The position numbers and the translations under genes were made by a program. Below the pieces are notes generated by a model. It was not told the origin of the DNA, ran no database searches, and saw only the letters and a program-made list of their open reading frames with translations. A DNA stretch of 64,000 nt from Muribaculaceae bacterium. Lineage in GTDB: Bacteria; Bacteroidota; Bacteroidia; Bacteroidales; Muribaculaceae. Below, piece by piece: positions 18,297 through 27,624 of the stretch (its first letter is position 1; each line of letters opens with the position of its first letter). Location of the stretch: NCBI GenBank assembly GCA_014867205.1, contig WGUO01000022.1, forward strand, positions 1 to 64,000, in the 5' to 3' direction.

Positions 18297-21200
18297 TGGA
18301 TTACACAAGCATACACGTTTACGGACACCTTTTGTCCGACGACATACTGCATCAGATAGAGACCGACCGCAATTTGGCTGGCAACCGCGATATCGATTTC
18401 CGGACCGACACTTCGGTTCAGGAAGCCATTGACTATGCCTGGACTGCCCTCCGCGCCGACTGGGGCTTCTATCTCACACGAAGTGCTTCTAACGATCCAT
18501 ACGGCACCCGCCGCTCCCGCGATTTCATGGAGCGCTTCCTTCAGCTGTTCGGTTATCATCCCCAACGTCAGTCAACATACGTTGAGTCCGATACCGGAAC
18601 CACTCATGACATCACATGGCTTTGCCCTGATGTGCGCAATCTACCCGTAATTGTCAAGGGAGATAAGACAGGAGATGTCGCTGTTGATTCACTTGAGCGT
18701 TGCTCTCTTGATTTCCGCGCCAAGGGCAATCGCCGCGAGAAGTCGGCGCACGCTACGATGTTGGAGTATCTCAATAATACTGAAAACATCTATGGTATCA
18801 TCGCCAACGGACCAACTCTGCGCCTGATTCGAAACTCCGGTCAACTGGTCAAACTCACCTATATTGAGTTTGACATCCGCCGAATGCTCGAGGAGGATAA
18901 ATATGCAGAGTTCTGTCTGATGTTTCGCATACTCCACGCCTCTCGATTCTTTGTCGAAGGCGACACCCAGCCTATTATCGAGAAGTACTTCAATCTCAGC
19001 ATAGAAAGCGGAAACCGTATCCGTGCCGGGCTGTCACAGGCTGCTCAGAGAGCGATGGAGATTATCGGTAACGCAGCTGTTACAACTGAAGGCAATGATG
19101 AGCTGCGAAGAGTGTTCGTTGACGAATCCCTTACGGATGTGATGTTCAATAAGGAACTGATGCACCTCATCTACCGTCTTCTGTTCTTGTTCATCATTGA
19201 AGACCGAGGACTTGTTTATGACGGAGATTCCGATGAAATCCGCCGCTGGAAAGAGATCTATTCTAAATACTATGCAGCCTCCCGCTTCCGCAATCTATCG
19301 GAATTGCCTCATGTACGTTCAGACAGATATTTCGACCTTTGGGAGGGCTTACAAGAAACGTTCCGTCTGTTTGAAGATGAGGAATTCGGTGCCAAATTAG
19401 GCATCAAGCCATTGGGCGGAATTTTGTTTAATCCTTACACGTTAGTGCATCTGAATATGTGTCGCATCCCCAATAGTGCCATGTTCGATGCTTTCCGCGC
19501 TCTTAATACCTTTGAGGATGAGCACGGCCAATTGGTAAAAATCAATTATTCGTCACTTGACGTCGAGGAGTTTGGCTCGGTGTATGAAGGCATCCTTGAG
19601 AAATCGCCGTATGTCACCACCGGCGATGACCTATCGCAGTGGAGTTTCGGTTACTTCGGTGGTCTTGACCGGCAGTCAACTTCGAGTTATTACACACGTC
19701 CCGATTTTGTGCAGAGCCTCATACGCACTACTCTCGAACCGGTAATCAAGGAGAAAATTGCGAAGCTTTCCACTCCGGAGGAGAAAGTAAAGGCATTGCT
19801 CGATATGAAGGTATGCGATGCAGCTTCCGGTTCCGGTCACATTGTGTTGGCAATGGCCCGCACTATTGCCTGGTACGTTTGCTCTATACGAACAGGAGAG
19901 GATAACCCTGCTTCGCAGGATTATCGTCGTGCGCTCCATGAAGTCATACAGCGTTGTGTATATGCCGTCGACTACAACCCTGATGCCGTTGAGCTATGCA
20001 AGGTTGTTCTTTGGATTGAAGGATACTGCGCCGGCAAGCCCTTGTCGTTTCTCGACCATCACATCCGCTGCGGAAACTCTGTCGTCGGCGTTACTGACCT
20101 TGATATGCTCCTCGAAGGCGTACCGGATAAGGCGTTTTCAGCAGCAGACAAAGACTCCCTTAAAAAGATTAAGGACGTCAATAAAAAGGCTCTAAAGGAT
20201 GTAGACCTTATAAAGACAGGCAAAGGCGCTGGTGTGCAAGTATCACTGTTTGAAGAGGAATTTACAATCTCTCAAATAGATGAAGAACAGATTGGCCTTG
20301 CCCGAAAAGTAAGCGAAATCTCTGCGCTGCCTGAGAACTCTCTGCTTGAACAGCTTACAAAGCAACGTCGTTGGGAAGAGCTTATGTCTTCGCCGCGTGT
20401 TGAGTGTCTTCGCCGAGCATGTGATATCTACGTAGATGCATTCTATCACACATTCAATGAAGCTGATTTTCAATTACCAGACAACGGTAGTGTCCGCCTT
20501 CCGGATGTTCCCTATACTGGAACAGTCTATCAGGCGCTTGAAGAAATCAAAGCTATTGAAGGGCTGGCAGACTCAAAGTATATTCCACTGACGGATGACT
20601 TCAAAGAAGATGTTGCGTCAGCAGCCATCGAGAATCGTTTCTTCCACTGGTGCGTCGAGTTCCCGGAAGTCTTTGCCGACGGTGGCGGATTTGATGTTAT
20701 GTGCGGGAATCCACCGTGGGATAAGATCAAGGTCGAGGATAAAAAATGGTTTGAGAGTCAGGGGCGCATGGATATCGTCAATGCCGGAACTGCAGCTCAG
20801 CGCAAACGCGCTATAGACGGGTTAAAGCAGTCCGATCCTATCCTCTATGAAGAGTATCAGGAAGCTCTTGCCAACGCTGAGTCTATGAGTCGCTTCGTCC
20901 GTTTCGGAGGTCGCTTCCCGCTCACAGCAACCGGCGACATCGATTTGTACCCGATGTTTGCCGAACTGTGCATGGACTTTTCTAAAGAAGCTTGGGGGCT
21001 TGTCCTTCCTACCGGAATAGCAGTCAATGACTCTAATAAGGCCTTCTTCTCAAAGCTTGTGGACGAAAACAGACTCATTTCATTATATGATTTTGAAAAT
21101 CGAGAAGGGCTGTTTGACATTCACAGGATGTTCAAATTCTGTCTGCTGACAGCCGGGAAAGCCCAATCTAAACCGCGTGAGGTGCAAGGCGGATTTTACC

Positions 21201-22363
21201 TTACACGTCTTGACCATCTTCTTGACCCCAATCGCATTTATACCCTCCAAACTTCTGACTTCTCTCTTCTCAATCCCAATACAAAGACGTGTCCGACATT
21301 CCGCACAAGTCGCGACGCTCAGCTGACCGCCAAGATTTATCGCAAATGCGGCCACATCATTGAGAATGAGCATACAGGAGAAAATTCATGGGGAGTTAAA
21401 TTTGGTAGAATGTTTGATATGTCAAATGACTCATATCTCTTCCGGACCTATCAGCAGCTTACGGGAGCAGGAGCAACATTAATTGGCAATCGCTTCACCA
21501 TGCCGGATGGCACACTATATGTTCCTCTCTACGAGGGTAAGATGATTTGGCACTATAATCATCATTACGGCACATGGCCAACCGAAGGCGAACGCCCAAA
21601 TGCAATTGCAAGCCCTTCATTGGAAGAAATGCAAACTCCATCTAACTGTATTATGCCATGGTATTGGGTGCCGGAAATAGCAGTTAAAACGAAAATTAAT
21701 GACACCTATGGAGACACAAAAGGTGGTTTGATCATTTATAGAGGAATAGGAAGAAGTGTCGATGAACGTACGTTCATCTGCACGACTGTTCCCGACGCCG
21801 AAGGCGTCGGGAACAGTGCTACCGCCATCGGCGGTAGCACTGTGCCCGGGCTGACCTTTTTAGGCATTGTTTGTTCTATACCATTCGATTATACTGTTAG
21901 GCAGAAAGTGGGGGGTATTAATATCAGCACCTACTTCGTCAAGCAATTCCCTGTCCTTGCCCCCGACCAAATCCCCGATAATACCAAATGGGAAATGGCA
22001 AAACGCGTGATAGAACTGACTTATTTCAATCACGATATAGACGCATGGGCTGAAGAACTATGGAAAGAATTTACTGAAAAACAACGCAATGAAATGCCGA
22101 ATATCGGCCAAAAAGAGCCATTCATATTCGACCCCGACCGCCGCGCCGTGCTTCAGGCAGAGCTCGACGCCATAGTTGCTCACCTTTACGGTCTGACAAC
22201 CGACGAGCTCCGCTACATCCTTGACCCCGAAGACATCTGTGGCCCCGGCTGCATCAACGAGACCTTCCGCGTCCTCAAAGAACGCGAGCTCCGCGAATAC
22301 GGCGAATACCGCACCCGCCGCCTCGTCCTCGACGCCTGGCACCGCTTCAACTACCACAACTAA
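18296..22363 (+). CDS. Eco57I-class N6-adenine DNA methyltransferase (DISARM DrmMI / PglX-like)
   Basis: The protein has 1355 residues. SAM-binding motif I is 'CDAASGSGHIV' near 506 and catalytic motif IV is 'NPPW' near 805, the N6-adenine signature. A long N-terminal region (1-480) and a target-recognition-like C-terminus flank them. Length and order resemble DrmMI of DISARM class 1 and PglX. It would methylate host DNA so that the two helicases spare it. The gene overlaps the SNF2 stop by one base. An in-frame pair of perfect hairpins at 21785-21843 encodes an unusual Gly/Ala-rich stretch ('DAEGVGNSATAIGGSTV') in the C-terminal half. The final 150 bases are markedly more GC-rich than the rest. 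Confidence 0.85.
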   Translation: MDYTSIHVYGHLLSDDILHQIETDRNLAGNRDIDFRTDTSVQEAIDYAWTALRADWGFYLTRSASNDPYGTRRSRDFMERFLQLFGYHPQRQSTYVESDTGTTHDITWLCPDVRNLPVIVKGDKTGDVAVDSLERCSLDFRAKGNRREKSAHATMLEYLNNTENIYGIIANGPTLRLIRNSGQLVKLTYIEFDIRRMLEEDKYAEFCLMFRILHASRFFVEGDTQPIIEKYFNLSIESGNRIRAGLSQAAQRAMEIIGNAAVTTEGNDELRRVFVDESLTDVMFNKELMHLIYRLLFLFIIEDRGLVYDGDSDEIRRWKEIYSKYYAASRFRNLSELPHVRSDRYFDLWEGLQETFRLFEDEEFGAKLGIKPLGGILFNPYTLVHLNMCRIPNSAMFDAFRALNTFEDEHGQLVKINYSSLDVEEFGSVYEGILEKSPYVTTGDDLSQWSFGYFGGLDRQSTSSYYTRPDFVQSLIRTTLEPVIKEKIAKLSTPEEKVKALLDMKVCDAASGSGHIVLAMARTIAWYVCSIRTGEDNPASQDYRRALHEVIQRCVYAVDYNPDAVELCKVVLWIEGYCAGKPLSFLDHHIRCGNSVVGVTDLDMLLEGVPDKAFSAADKDSLKKIKDVNKKALKDVDLIKTGKGAGVQVSLFEEEFTISQIDEEQIGLARKVSEISALPENSLLEQLTKQRRWEELMSSPRVECLRRACDIYVDAFYHTFNEADFQLPDNGSVRLPDVPYTGTVYQALEEIKAIEGLADSKYIPLTDDFKEDVASAAIENRFFHWCVEFPEVFADGGGFDVMCGNPPWDKIKVEDKKWFESQGRMDIVNAGTAAQRKRAIDGLKQSDPILYEEYQEALANAESMSRFVRFGGRFPLTATGDIDLYPMFAELCMDFSKEAWGLVLPTGIAVNDSNKAFFSKLVDENRLISLYDFENREGLFDIHRMFKFCLLTAGKAQSKPREVQGGFYLTRLDHLLDPNRIYTLQTSDFSLLNPNTKTCPTFRTSRDAQLTAKIYRKCGHIIENEHTGENSWGVKFGRMFDMSNDSYLFRTYQQLTGAGATLIGNRFTMPDGTLYVPLYEGKMIWHYNHHYGTWPTEGERPNAIASPSLEEMQTPSNCIMPWYWVPEIAVKTKINDTYGDTKGGLIIYRGIGRSVDERTFICTTVPDAEGVGNSATAIGGSTVPGLTFLGIVCSIPFDYTVRQKVGGINISTYFVKQFPVLAPDQIPDNTKWEMAKRVIELTYFNHDIDAWAEELWKEFTEKQRNEMPNIGQKEPFIFDPDRRAVLQAELDAIVAHLYGLTTDELRYILDPEDICGPGCINETFRVLKERELREYGEYRTRRLVLDAWHRFNYHN
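21785..21843. repeat. two overlapping perfect hairpins inside the methylase gene
   Basis: Hairpin 1 (21785-21817) has 15-base arms around GAA. Hairpin 2 (21813-21843) has 14-base arms around ATC and shares the bases ACAGT with the first. Both arms are perfect and GC-rich in an otherwise mixed coding region, and the 59 bases keep the reading frame. It resembles a REP/BIME-like or RPE-like palindromic insert. Confidence 0.85.
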
Positions 22364-22373
22364 TTTTTAATTT

Positions 22374-22775
22374 ATGATTATAATAACTCCAGAAATAAAG
22401 GATAAGGTATTGGCCGATTTGTTATCTGCTGATGAACCTACCTTTACATTGGAATATAGAGATAGCCAAGATGAATATGGTTTCTCACCGCAATATATGA
22501 AACTCATTCTTGACCAATTTCAAGATGTCGGATTAATAAAAGCCACCTATCTTACGGGATATAGAGCTAGAATCCATGTCTTAGCAAAAGCTATGGATTT
22601 ACATCGTCATGGAGGTTTCGTAGGAGAAGAAGAGATACTGAAAGGTAATCTCGAAAAGCTTGGTTTAGAATTAGAATCACTGTCAAAACAGTTGCAACCA
22701 AACCATATAGAGCACGCCTCTCACATATCTCAAATTGCGTCTGCAATAATGCAGGGCTTAACACTGTTCCAATAA
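22374..22775 (+). CDS. 133-residue protein of unknown function between the methylase and GajA
   Basis: I do not recognise this protein. The first half ('VLADLLSADEPTFTLEYRDS', 'YMKLILDQFQDVGLIKATYL') is compatible with a winged-helix fold, as in small DUF2513/YjcQ-like proteins. The second half is helical and ends in a possible coiled coil ('EEILKGNLEKLGLELESLSK'). The ATG follows the methylase by 10 bases and the stop precedes gajA by one base, so it is firmly within the operon. It could belong to either the helicase/methylase module or the Gabija module, as an adaptor, sensor or antitoxin-like part. That choice cannot be made from sequence alone. Confidence 0.75.
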   Translation: MIIITPEIKDKVLADLLSADEPTFTLEYRDSQDEYGFSPQYMKLILDQFQDVGLIKATYLTGYRARIHVLAKAMDLHRHGGFVGEEEILKGNLEKLGLELESLSKQLQPNHIEHASHISQIASAIMQGLTLFQ

Positions 22776-22776
22776 C

Positions 22777-24432
22777 ATGAGCCATATTAAAGGCATATTC
22801 ATTAAGAACTTCCGTGGAATTAAAGAGTTGAAATATTTTTTCAACTCTGAAAAATTTATTGTCTTAATAGGCCGTGGTGATTCAGGTAAGAGTACCATAT
22901 TGACAGCTATCCAGTATGCCTTGTCTCCATCTTGGAATATCAGTTTTTCCGATTTGGATTTTCACAATCAAGACACTTCTAACCCCATAGAAATCTGTGT
23001 TTGGATAAATGAATTACCAGGGGAATTATTGAAGGAACAGCGATATGGCCTTTATGTCGAGAACCCTCTTGATGAACCGGATTGCCGAGACAAACTCAGT
23101 ATTGTAATAAAACTTACAGTGAACGGCGATCTTGAGCCAAAATGGACAGTTGTGCCACGGAATGAAAGCGTTGATGAGAAGCCGATTTCAGCGGCAGATC
23201 GGGCATTAATAGGAATCAATTACATAGGTGATTATACCGACACCCAATTCGCTTATAATAGGCAATCTCCTCTTTATGCCCTAACTAAGGCCACTCTTGA
23301 TAAAGATCAAGATCTTGAAAGAATCAAGACCAAGTTGCTTCGCGCAATGTCATCTAATGTCGAAACCGAGCATTTCCAACTATTAAATGGACCTTTAGAT
23401 GACTTAAAGAAAAAGGCGATGTTGTTAGGCCTTTCGATTGATGATCTATGCGCCAATATAGACATTAAAGAGAACCCATATACGGGAAATAGTATAGCAT
23501 TGCATCATAATAATCTCCCATATAGGCTGCAAGGCAAGGGTAGCAAGAGGCTCATGTCAATTGCGATCCAGTCTGAGCTTACTAAAACTGGAGGTATAAT
23601 GCTTGTTGATGAAATCGAGCAAGGGCTTGAACCGGATAGAATATCAACGCTTGTCAATATTCTAAAAGCTCCGGAAAGAGGCCAAGTATTCATAACCACT
23701 CATAATATCAATGTTATAAAGGAATGCCAGTCTACTAATTTGTTCGTTGTATCAAAAGGCGTAAGCAGCCTTTCTCAAATATCAGTAAATTTGGATAATT
23801 GTCGTCGATACAATCCTGATGTTTTCTTTGCCCCCAAAGTTATATGCTGCGAAGGAGATACAGAATACGGTATACTCAAGGCTATTGACAACTGGTTATT
23901 GCAAACGAAACAATTAAGTCTTTCAACTTTAGGTGTTTCTCTTGCCAATGTTGGAGGAGGTGCAAATATGTACTTGTATGCTTCATGGCTAAATGATTTA
24001 GGTTTTGATTCATGTGTTTTTGCTGACGATGATATAAAGGATAAGGACAAACCGGCGAAAGAGCATTGTCAGACTCAAGGGATTCCTTTATTTCTTTGCC
24101 AAGAGGGCTTTTGTATGGAGAAACAAATATTTCAGGATTTGCCTTGGGAGGCGATAGTAGACATTTTGAATTGTCCTCAAACCGGTTTCCCAAAAGAATA
24201 TGTGATTATGACACATGACTTGAAGAAAATTCTTCAGACGAATCTGTCAGTAGAATCCCAAGCTAAGATACGTTCGGAACAGTCCAAAAAGGCCATTCAA
24301 TTTCATTGGTTTAAACATTTATCTGGAGGTGAGTTCCTTGGAAGGATTATCACCTCATATTTTGAGCATATGCATGATGATACTCACTTAAAAAAGAATA
24401 TTAATTCACTGATCGCATGGTGCATGAAGTAG
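22777..24432 (+). CDS. gajA: Gabija-type OLD-family ATPase/TOPRIM nuclease
   Basis: The protein has 551 residues. The N-terminal ABC-type ATPase carries Walker A 'GRGDSGKST' at 32-40 and Walker B 'IMLVDEIEQGLEPDR' near 275, with a helical insertion between. The C-terminal TOPRIM domain has the catalytic Glu in 'VICCEGDTEYGIL' near 356 and the Asp pair in 'CVFADDDIKDKDK' near 410. Length and domain order match GajA (578 residues in Bacillus cereus) and class 2 OLD nucleases. It overlaps the downstream UvrD-like gene by 16 bases, the standard Gabija arrangement. GajA nicks DNA when nucleotide levels fall during phage infection. Confidence 0.85.
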   Translation: MSHIKGIFIKNFRGIKELKYFFNSEKFIVLIGRGDSGKSTILTAIQYALSPSWNISFSDLDFHNQDTSNPIEICVWINELPGELLKEQRYGLYVENPLDEPDCRDKLSIVIKLTVNGDLEPKWTVVPRNESVDEKPISAADRALIGINYIGDYTDTQFAYNRQSPLYALTKATLDKDQDLERIKTKLLRAMSSNVETEHFQLLNGPLDDLKKKAMLLGLSIDDLCANIDIKENPYTGNSIALHHNNLPYRLQGKGSKRLMSIAIQSELTKTGGIMLVDEIEQGLEPDRISTLVNILKAPERGQVFITTHNINVIKECQSTNLFVVSKGVSSLSQISVNLDNCRRYNPDVFFAPKVICCEGDTEYGILKAIDNWLLQTKQLSLSTLGVSLANVGGGANMYLYASWLNDLGFDSCVFADDDIKDKDKPAKEHCQTQGIPLFLCQEGFCMEKQIFQDLPWEAIVDILNCPQTGFPKEYVIMTHDLKKILQTNLSVESQAKIRSEQSKKAIQFHWFKHLSGGEFLGRIITSYFEHMHDDTHLKKNINSLIAWCMK

Positions 24433-25946
24433 TAGATTGGTCTGAGTTTTTGGCTTGTGAGCGAGGTTTGCTTATCGCTCCCGCTGGACATGGGAAAACA
24501 ACAACAATTGCTGATTGTTTAAACCTTTGTCCTGATGACTCATGTCAACTGGTACTTACACATACCCATGCAGGTATTGCTTCATTAAAGAAGAAACTTA
24601 AGGAAAAGAAGGTCCCACCTCACAAGTATCAATTGGAAACCATCACTGGTTTTGCACAACGGTATGTTTTGGCTTTCTTAGGAGCCTCAGCTCTTCCCCA
24701 CTCAGAAGATAGGGACTATTTTAGCGCAGCTGTTGCTAAATGTATAGATCTCCTCAATACCCCAGTTCTCCAATACATAATTAATGTTTCTTTTGATGGC
24801 GTTTTTGTAGATGAATATCAAGACTGCACCATATCGCAGCATAACATGATACTATCTCTTGCTCAAAAATTGCCATTGCACATACTTGGGGACCCACTTC
24901 AAGGAATTTTTGATTTCGAGAGCGAAAGATTAGTCAATTTTGACACTGATTTGTCGGGATTATTTGGATTCAAGATATTTAATCTCTTAAATTACCCATG
25001 GCGTTGGCATGAAACTAACGAGGAATTAGGACGTGAAATCAAAAGGATCCGCGCAGCATTAAATGATCAAAATCAAAGTATACAACTAATTCCTAATCCC
25101 AAAAATGAAATTTATGTAGAAGTATGGGAAAATGCTCCAGACCACCATTCTTCAGAATACATTAAATGGCTTTCCCGTATCATACATAAGTATGAATCGA
25201 ACAGCACACTAATATTATGCCCTAGCTATTTTGAAAAGAATAGTCATGGAGTCGAAATTATGAGAGGTGATTTAAATGACCGAATTAAAATCAAATATCA
25301 AATCGATTACACCAACAGCTACCGCGTGCTAGATGCAATAGACGGAAAGAGTTATTATGCGGTATCTAAGAGCATCGATCAATATATTTCGCGCTGTGTA
25401 AAAAAATCACGTATAGATCCAATCAAACACTTTTTCAATGTACTCAGCTCTTTGTATGTTTCCAGAACCTTTCTTTCAAAATGGATTAGTAAAACAAAGA
25501 AGGGCTGGGCTTTTACAGATAAGAATAAAACAGAGGATAAAGTGTTATCGATATTAATCAAAAATAGTTTCAAGAAATTCATAGAATCGCCGTCGTTAAA
25601 TTCTCTTTTAAGCGTATTGCACACTGTAAAATCAATAAAAGGTTACTCTAATCATCGTCCTGACTTCTGTGATGAGATTCTTATTTGTGCAAAACAAGCA
25701 ATAGATGAAGGTACATCCCTCTATAATGCAATGGATAAACATCGCAGTCGTCTTAGACATATGGGTCGTAAGATTGAAGGCAAATGTATCGGGACAACGC
25801 TACTCACTAAGGGTTTAGAATTTGATACCGTTATTCTTTTAAATGCAGATAAATTTGAAGATAAGAAACATTTCTATGTAGCAATATCTCGCGCTTGTCG
25901 TAGATTAGTTTTTATAACTCAAAAAACTGTATTAACTTTCAACTAG
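24417..25946 (+). CDS. gajB: Gabija-type UvrD/Rep-like helicase
   Basis: The protein has 509 residues and is an SF1A helicase. Walker A is 'APAGHGKTT' at 21-29 and motif II 'DEYQD' near 132-136. 'ILGDPLQGIFDF' follows, then 'TTLLTKGLEFDTVILL' and 'FYVAISRACRRLVFI' near the C-terminus. The size matches GajB (494 residues). In Gabija, GajB associates with the GajA tetramer and is thought to sense DNA ends or unwound DNA. The reading frame starts inside gajA, so translation is coupled. Base composition is more A+T-rich than in the helicase/methylase genes upstream, which suggests the two modules have separate histories. Confidence 0.83.
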   Translation: MVHEVVDWSEFLACERGLLIAPAGHGKTTTIADCLNLCPDDSCQLVLTHTHAGIASLKKKLKEKKVPPHKYQLETITGFAQRYVLAFLGASALPHSEDRDYFSAAVAKCIDLLNTPVLQYIINVSFDGVFVDEYQDCTISQHNMILSLAQKLPLHILGDPLQGIFDFESERLVNFDTDLSGLFGFKIFNLLNYPWRWHETNEELGREIKRIRAALNDQNQSIQLIPNPKNEIYVEVWENAPDHHSSEYIKWLSRIIHKYESNSTLILCPSYFEKNSHGVEIMRGDLNDRIKIKYQIDYTNSYRVLDAIDGKSYYAVSKSIDQYISRCVKKSRIDPIKHFFNVLSSLYVSRTFLSKWISKTKKGWAFTDKNKTEDKVLSILIKNSFKKFIESPSLNSLLSVLHTVKSIKGYSNHRPDFCDEILICAKQAIDEGTSLYNAMDKHRSRLRHMGRKIEGKCIGTTLLTKGLEFDTVILLNADKFEDKKHFYVAISRACRRLVFITQKTVLTFN

Positions 25947-25956
25947 AATTTAGAAT

Positions 25957-27624
25957 ATGAATACAACAGACAATTATATAATGCTCTTCCAGTCTCTTAT
26001 CTCTCATAAAGAGAATGAGATAGTTGAGTTTAAAAAGGCGGAGAACAGCTTCGACTTCGATGACCTTGGCAAGTATTTCTCGGCGCTGAGCAATGAAGCG
26101 AATTTGCGAGACCTCCCGTTTGCTTGGCTGATATTCGGTTACGATGAGAAGAAGCATGAGATTGTCGGTACTTCATATAAAGATGGAGAAGGTGCGTTGA
26201 ACAAGGTGAAGCATGACCTAACCAACCATACTACTGATGGCCAGACATTCCGCGAGATTGTCCCGGTAAATGTTGAGGGCAAGCGTATCCTGATGTTCAA
26301 GATTCCGGCTTCACCACGCAATATCGTGATGAAGTGGAAGGGCATCGCATACGGTCGCGACGGCGAGAGTCTGAAACCGCTCAATCAGTCGAAGCAGGAT
26401 GAAATCCGAAATCAGGTGCCATATCAAGACTGGTCGGCTGTGATTGTGCCGAATGCTACGCTCGATGATCTTGACGAAGTGGCGATAGCCAAAGCCCGCA
26501 AGATGTTCAAGAAAGTGCACAGCCGGATTCCGGTTGCCGAAGTCAACAGTTGGTCTGACGAGAAATTCCTCAGCATGTGTGGGCTAATGGTTGATGGCAA
26601 GCTGAGACGTGCCGCCATTATCCTGCTCGGCAAGATGTTCTCTGAGAATCTGCTCACACCTGCTGTTGTCCAGGTTACGTGGACATTGCGCGACAAAAAC
26701 AACGATGTTGTAGATTACGAGCATTTCTCGGTCCCTTATATCTTGACGGTCGATGAGATTCTTGCCAAAATCCACAACCTGACGCTACGTGAAATGCCGG
26801 GCGGCACACTGTTTCCTGATACGATGAAGCAGTATGACGATTATACCATCCGTGAGGCCCTTCACAACTGTATTGCCCACTCAAATTACGTGCTTCAACA
26901 AAGAATAAATCTCGTTGAGAATCCCGGATTTCTCTATTATTCGAACGGTGGTTCGTTCATTCCCGGAACACTCGAAGAGGTTCTGACTACCGATACACCG
27001 CAGCAGTTCTTCCGAAACGCTTGCCTTTGCAAGGCTATGGTGCATTTCAATATGATTGATACCGTGAGCCGTGGCATCAAAAAAATGTTCACCGAGCAGT
27101 GGGAGCGCCGTTTTCCCATGCCTGACTATGAGATTGACAACGACCGACAGCATGTGGCAGTCCGCATCTACGGTACGTCCATTGACGAACGCTACACGAA
27201 TATGCTCAAGAATAACGATTCCCTGACCCTTTGGGACTGCATCTCGCTCGATGCCATCCAGAAAGGCCATCGCATTGACGAAACTGTCGCGCAGGACATG
27301 CTTCAGCGCGGTCTCATCGAAGGCGAAGCTCCAAACTACCGAATCTCGCTGACTGTGGCTAAGAAAACAAAGCAGCTCTCCGGTTATACTCGCGTTGTGG
27401 GTCTTGAGCGCGACAAGATAAAGCACATGGTGCTCCAATACATTCAGAACTCCGGCAATGATGGAGCCAAGCGCAGCGACATAATGGAATATCTCGCCGG
27501 CACTCTCCCCAGTCGCAACACTCCCAATCAGAATCTCAAATTATTGGGCAATATTATGGGCGAAATGAATCAGGAAGGTCTTATCGAGACAAAGAACAGA
27601 TTATGGTTCCCAAAACACGACTAG
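25957..27624 (+). CDS. AlbA_2 ATP-binding HTH protein at the end of the defence operon
   Basis: The protein has 555 residues. The N-terminal AlbA_2 domain contains 'NEIVEFKKAEN' near residue 20 and 'LPFAWLIFGYDEKKHEIVG'. The middle has the HATPase_c_4-like pattern 'REALHNCIAHSNY', and the C-terminus is a winged helix ('KRSDIMEYLAGTLPSRN'). It begins 10 bases after gajB and is the last plus-strand gene of the element. Its first 70 residues are close to the broken gene at 6370, so the chromosome and the element carry paralogues. Related proteins accompany restriction and defence loci as presumed regulators or sensors. Its stop codon lies within the first unit of the repeat array that follows. 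Confidence 0.82.
   Translation: MNTTDNYIMLFQSLISHKENEIVEFKKAENSFDFDDLGKYFSALSNEANLRDLPFAWLIFGYDEKKHEIVGTSYKDGEGALNKVKHDLTNHTTDGQTFREIVPVNVEGKRILMFKIPASPRNIVMKWKGIAYGRDGESLKPLNQSKQDEIRNQVPYQDWSAVIVPNATLDDLDEVAIAKARKMFKKVHSRIPVAEVNSWSDEKFLSMCGLMVDGKLRRAAIILLGKMFSENLLTPAVVQVTWTLRDKNNDVVDYEHFSVPYILTVDEILAKIHNLTLREMPGGTLFPDTMKQYDDYTIREALHNCIAHSNYVLQQRINLVENPGFLYYSNGGSFIPGTLEEVLTTDTPQQFFRNACLCKAMVHFNMIDTVSRGIKKMFTEQWERRFPMPDYEIDNDRQHVAVRIYGTSIDERYTNMLKNNDSLTLWDCISLDAIQKGHRIDETVAQDMLQRGLIEGEAPNYRISLTVAKKTKQLSGYTRVVGLERDKIKHMVLQYIQNSGNDGAKRSDIMEYLAGTLPSRNTPNQNLKLLGNIMGEMNQEGLIETKNRLWFPKHD

Noticed and set aside
10007..22363. Calling the module a standard BREX or plain type I restriction system
   Set aside because: There is no PglZ, BrxC, HsdR or HsdS-like gene; the DUF1998 helicase plus SNF2 helicase points elsewhere.
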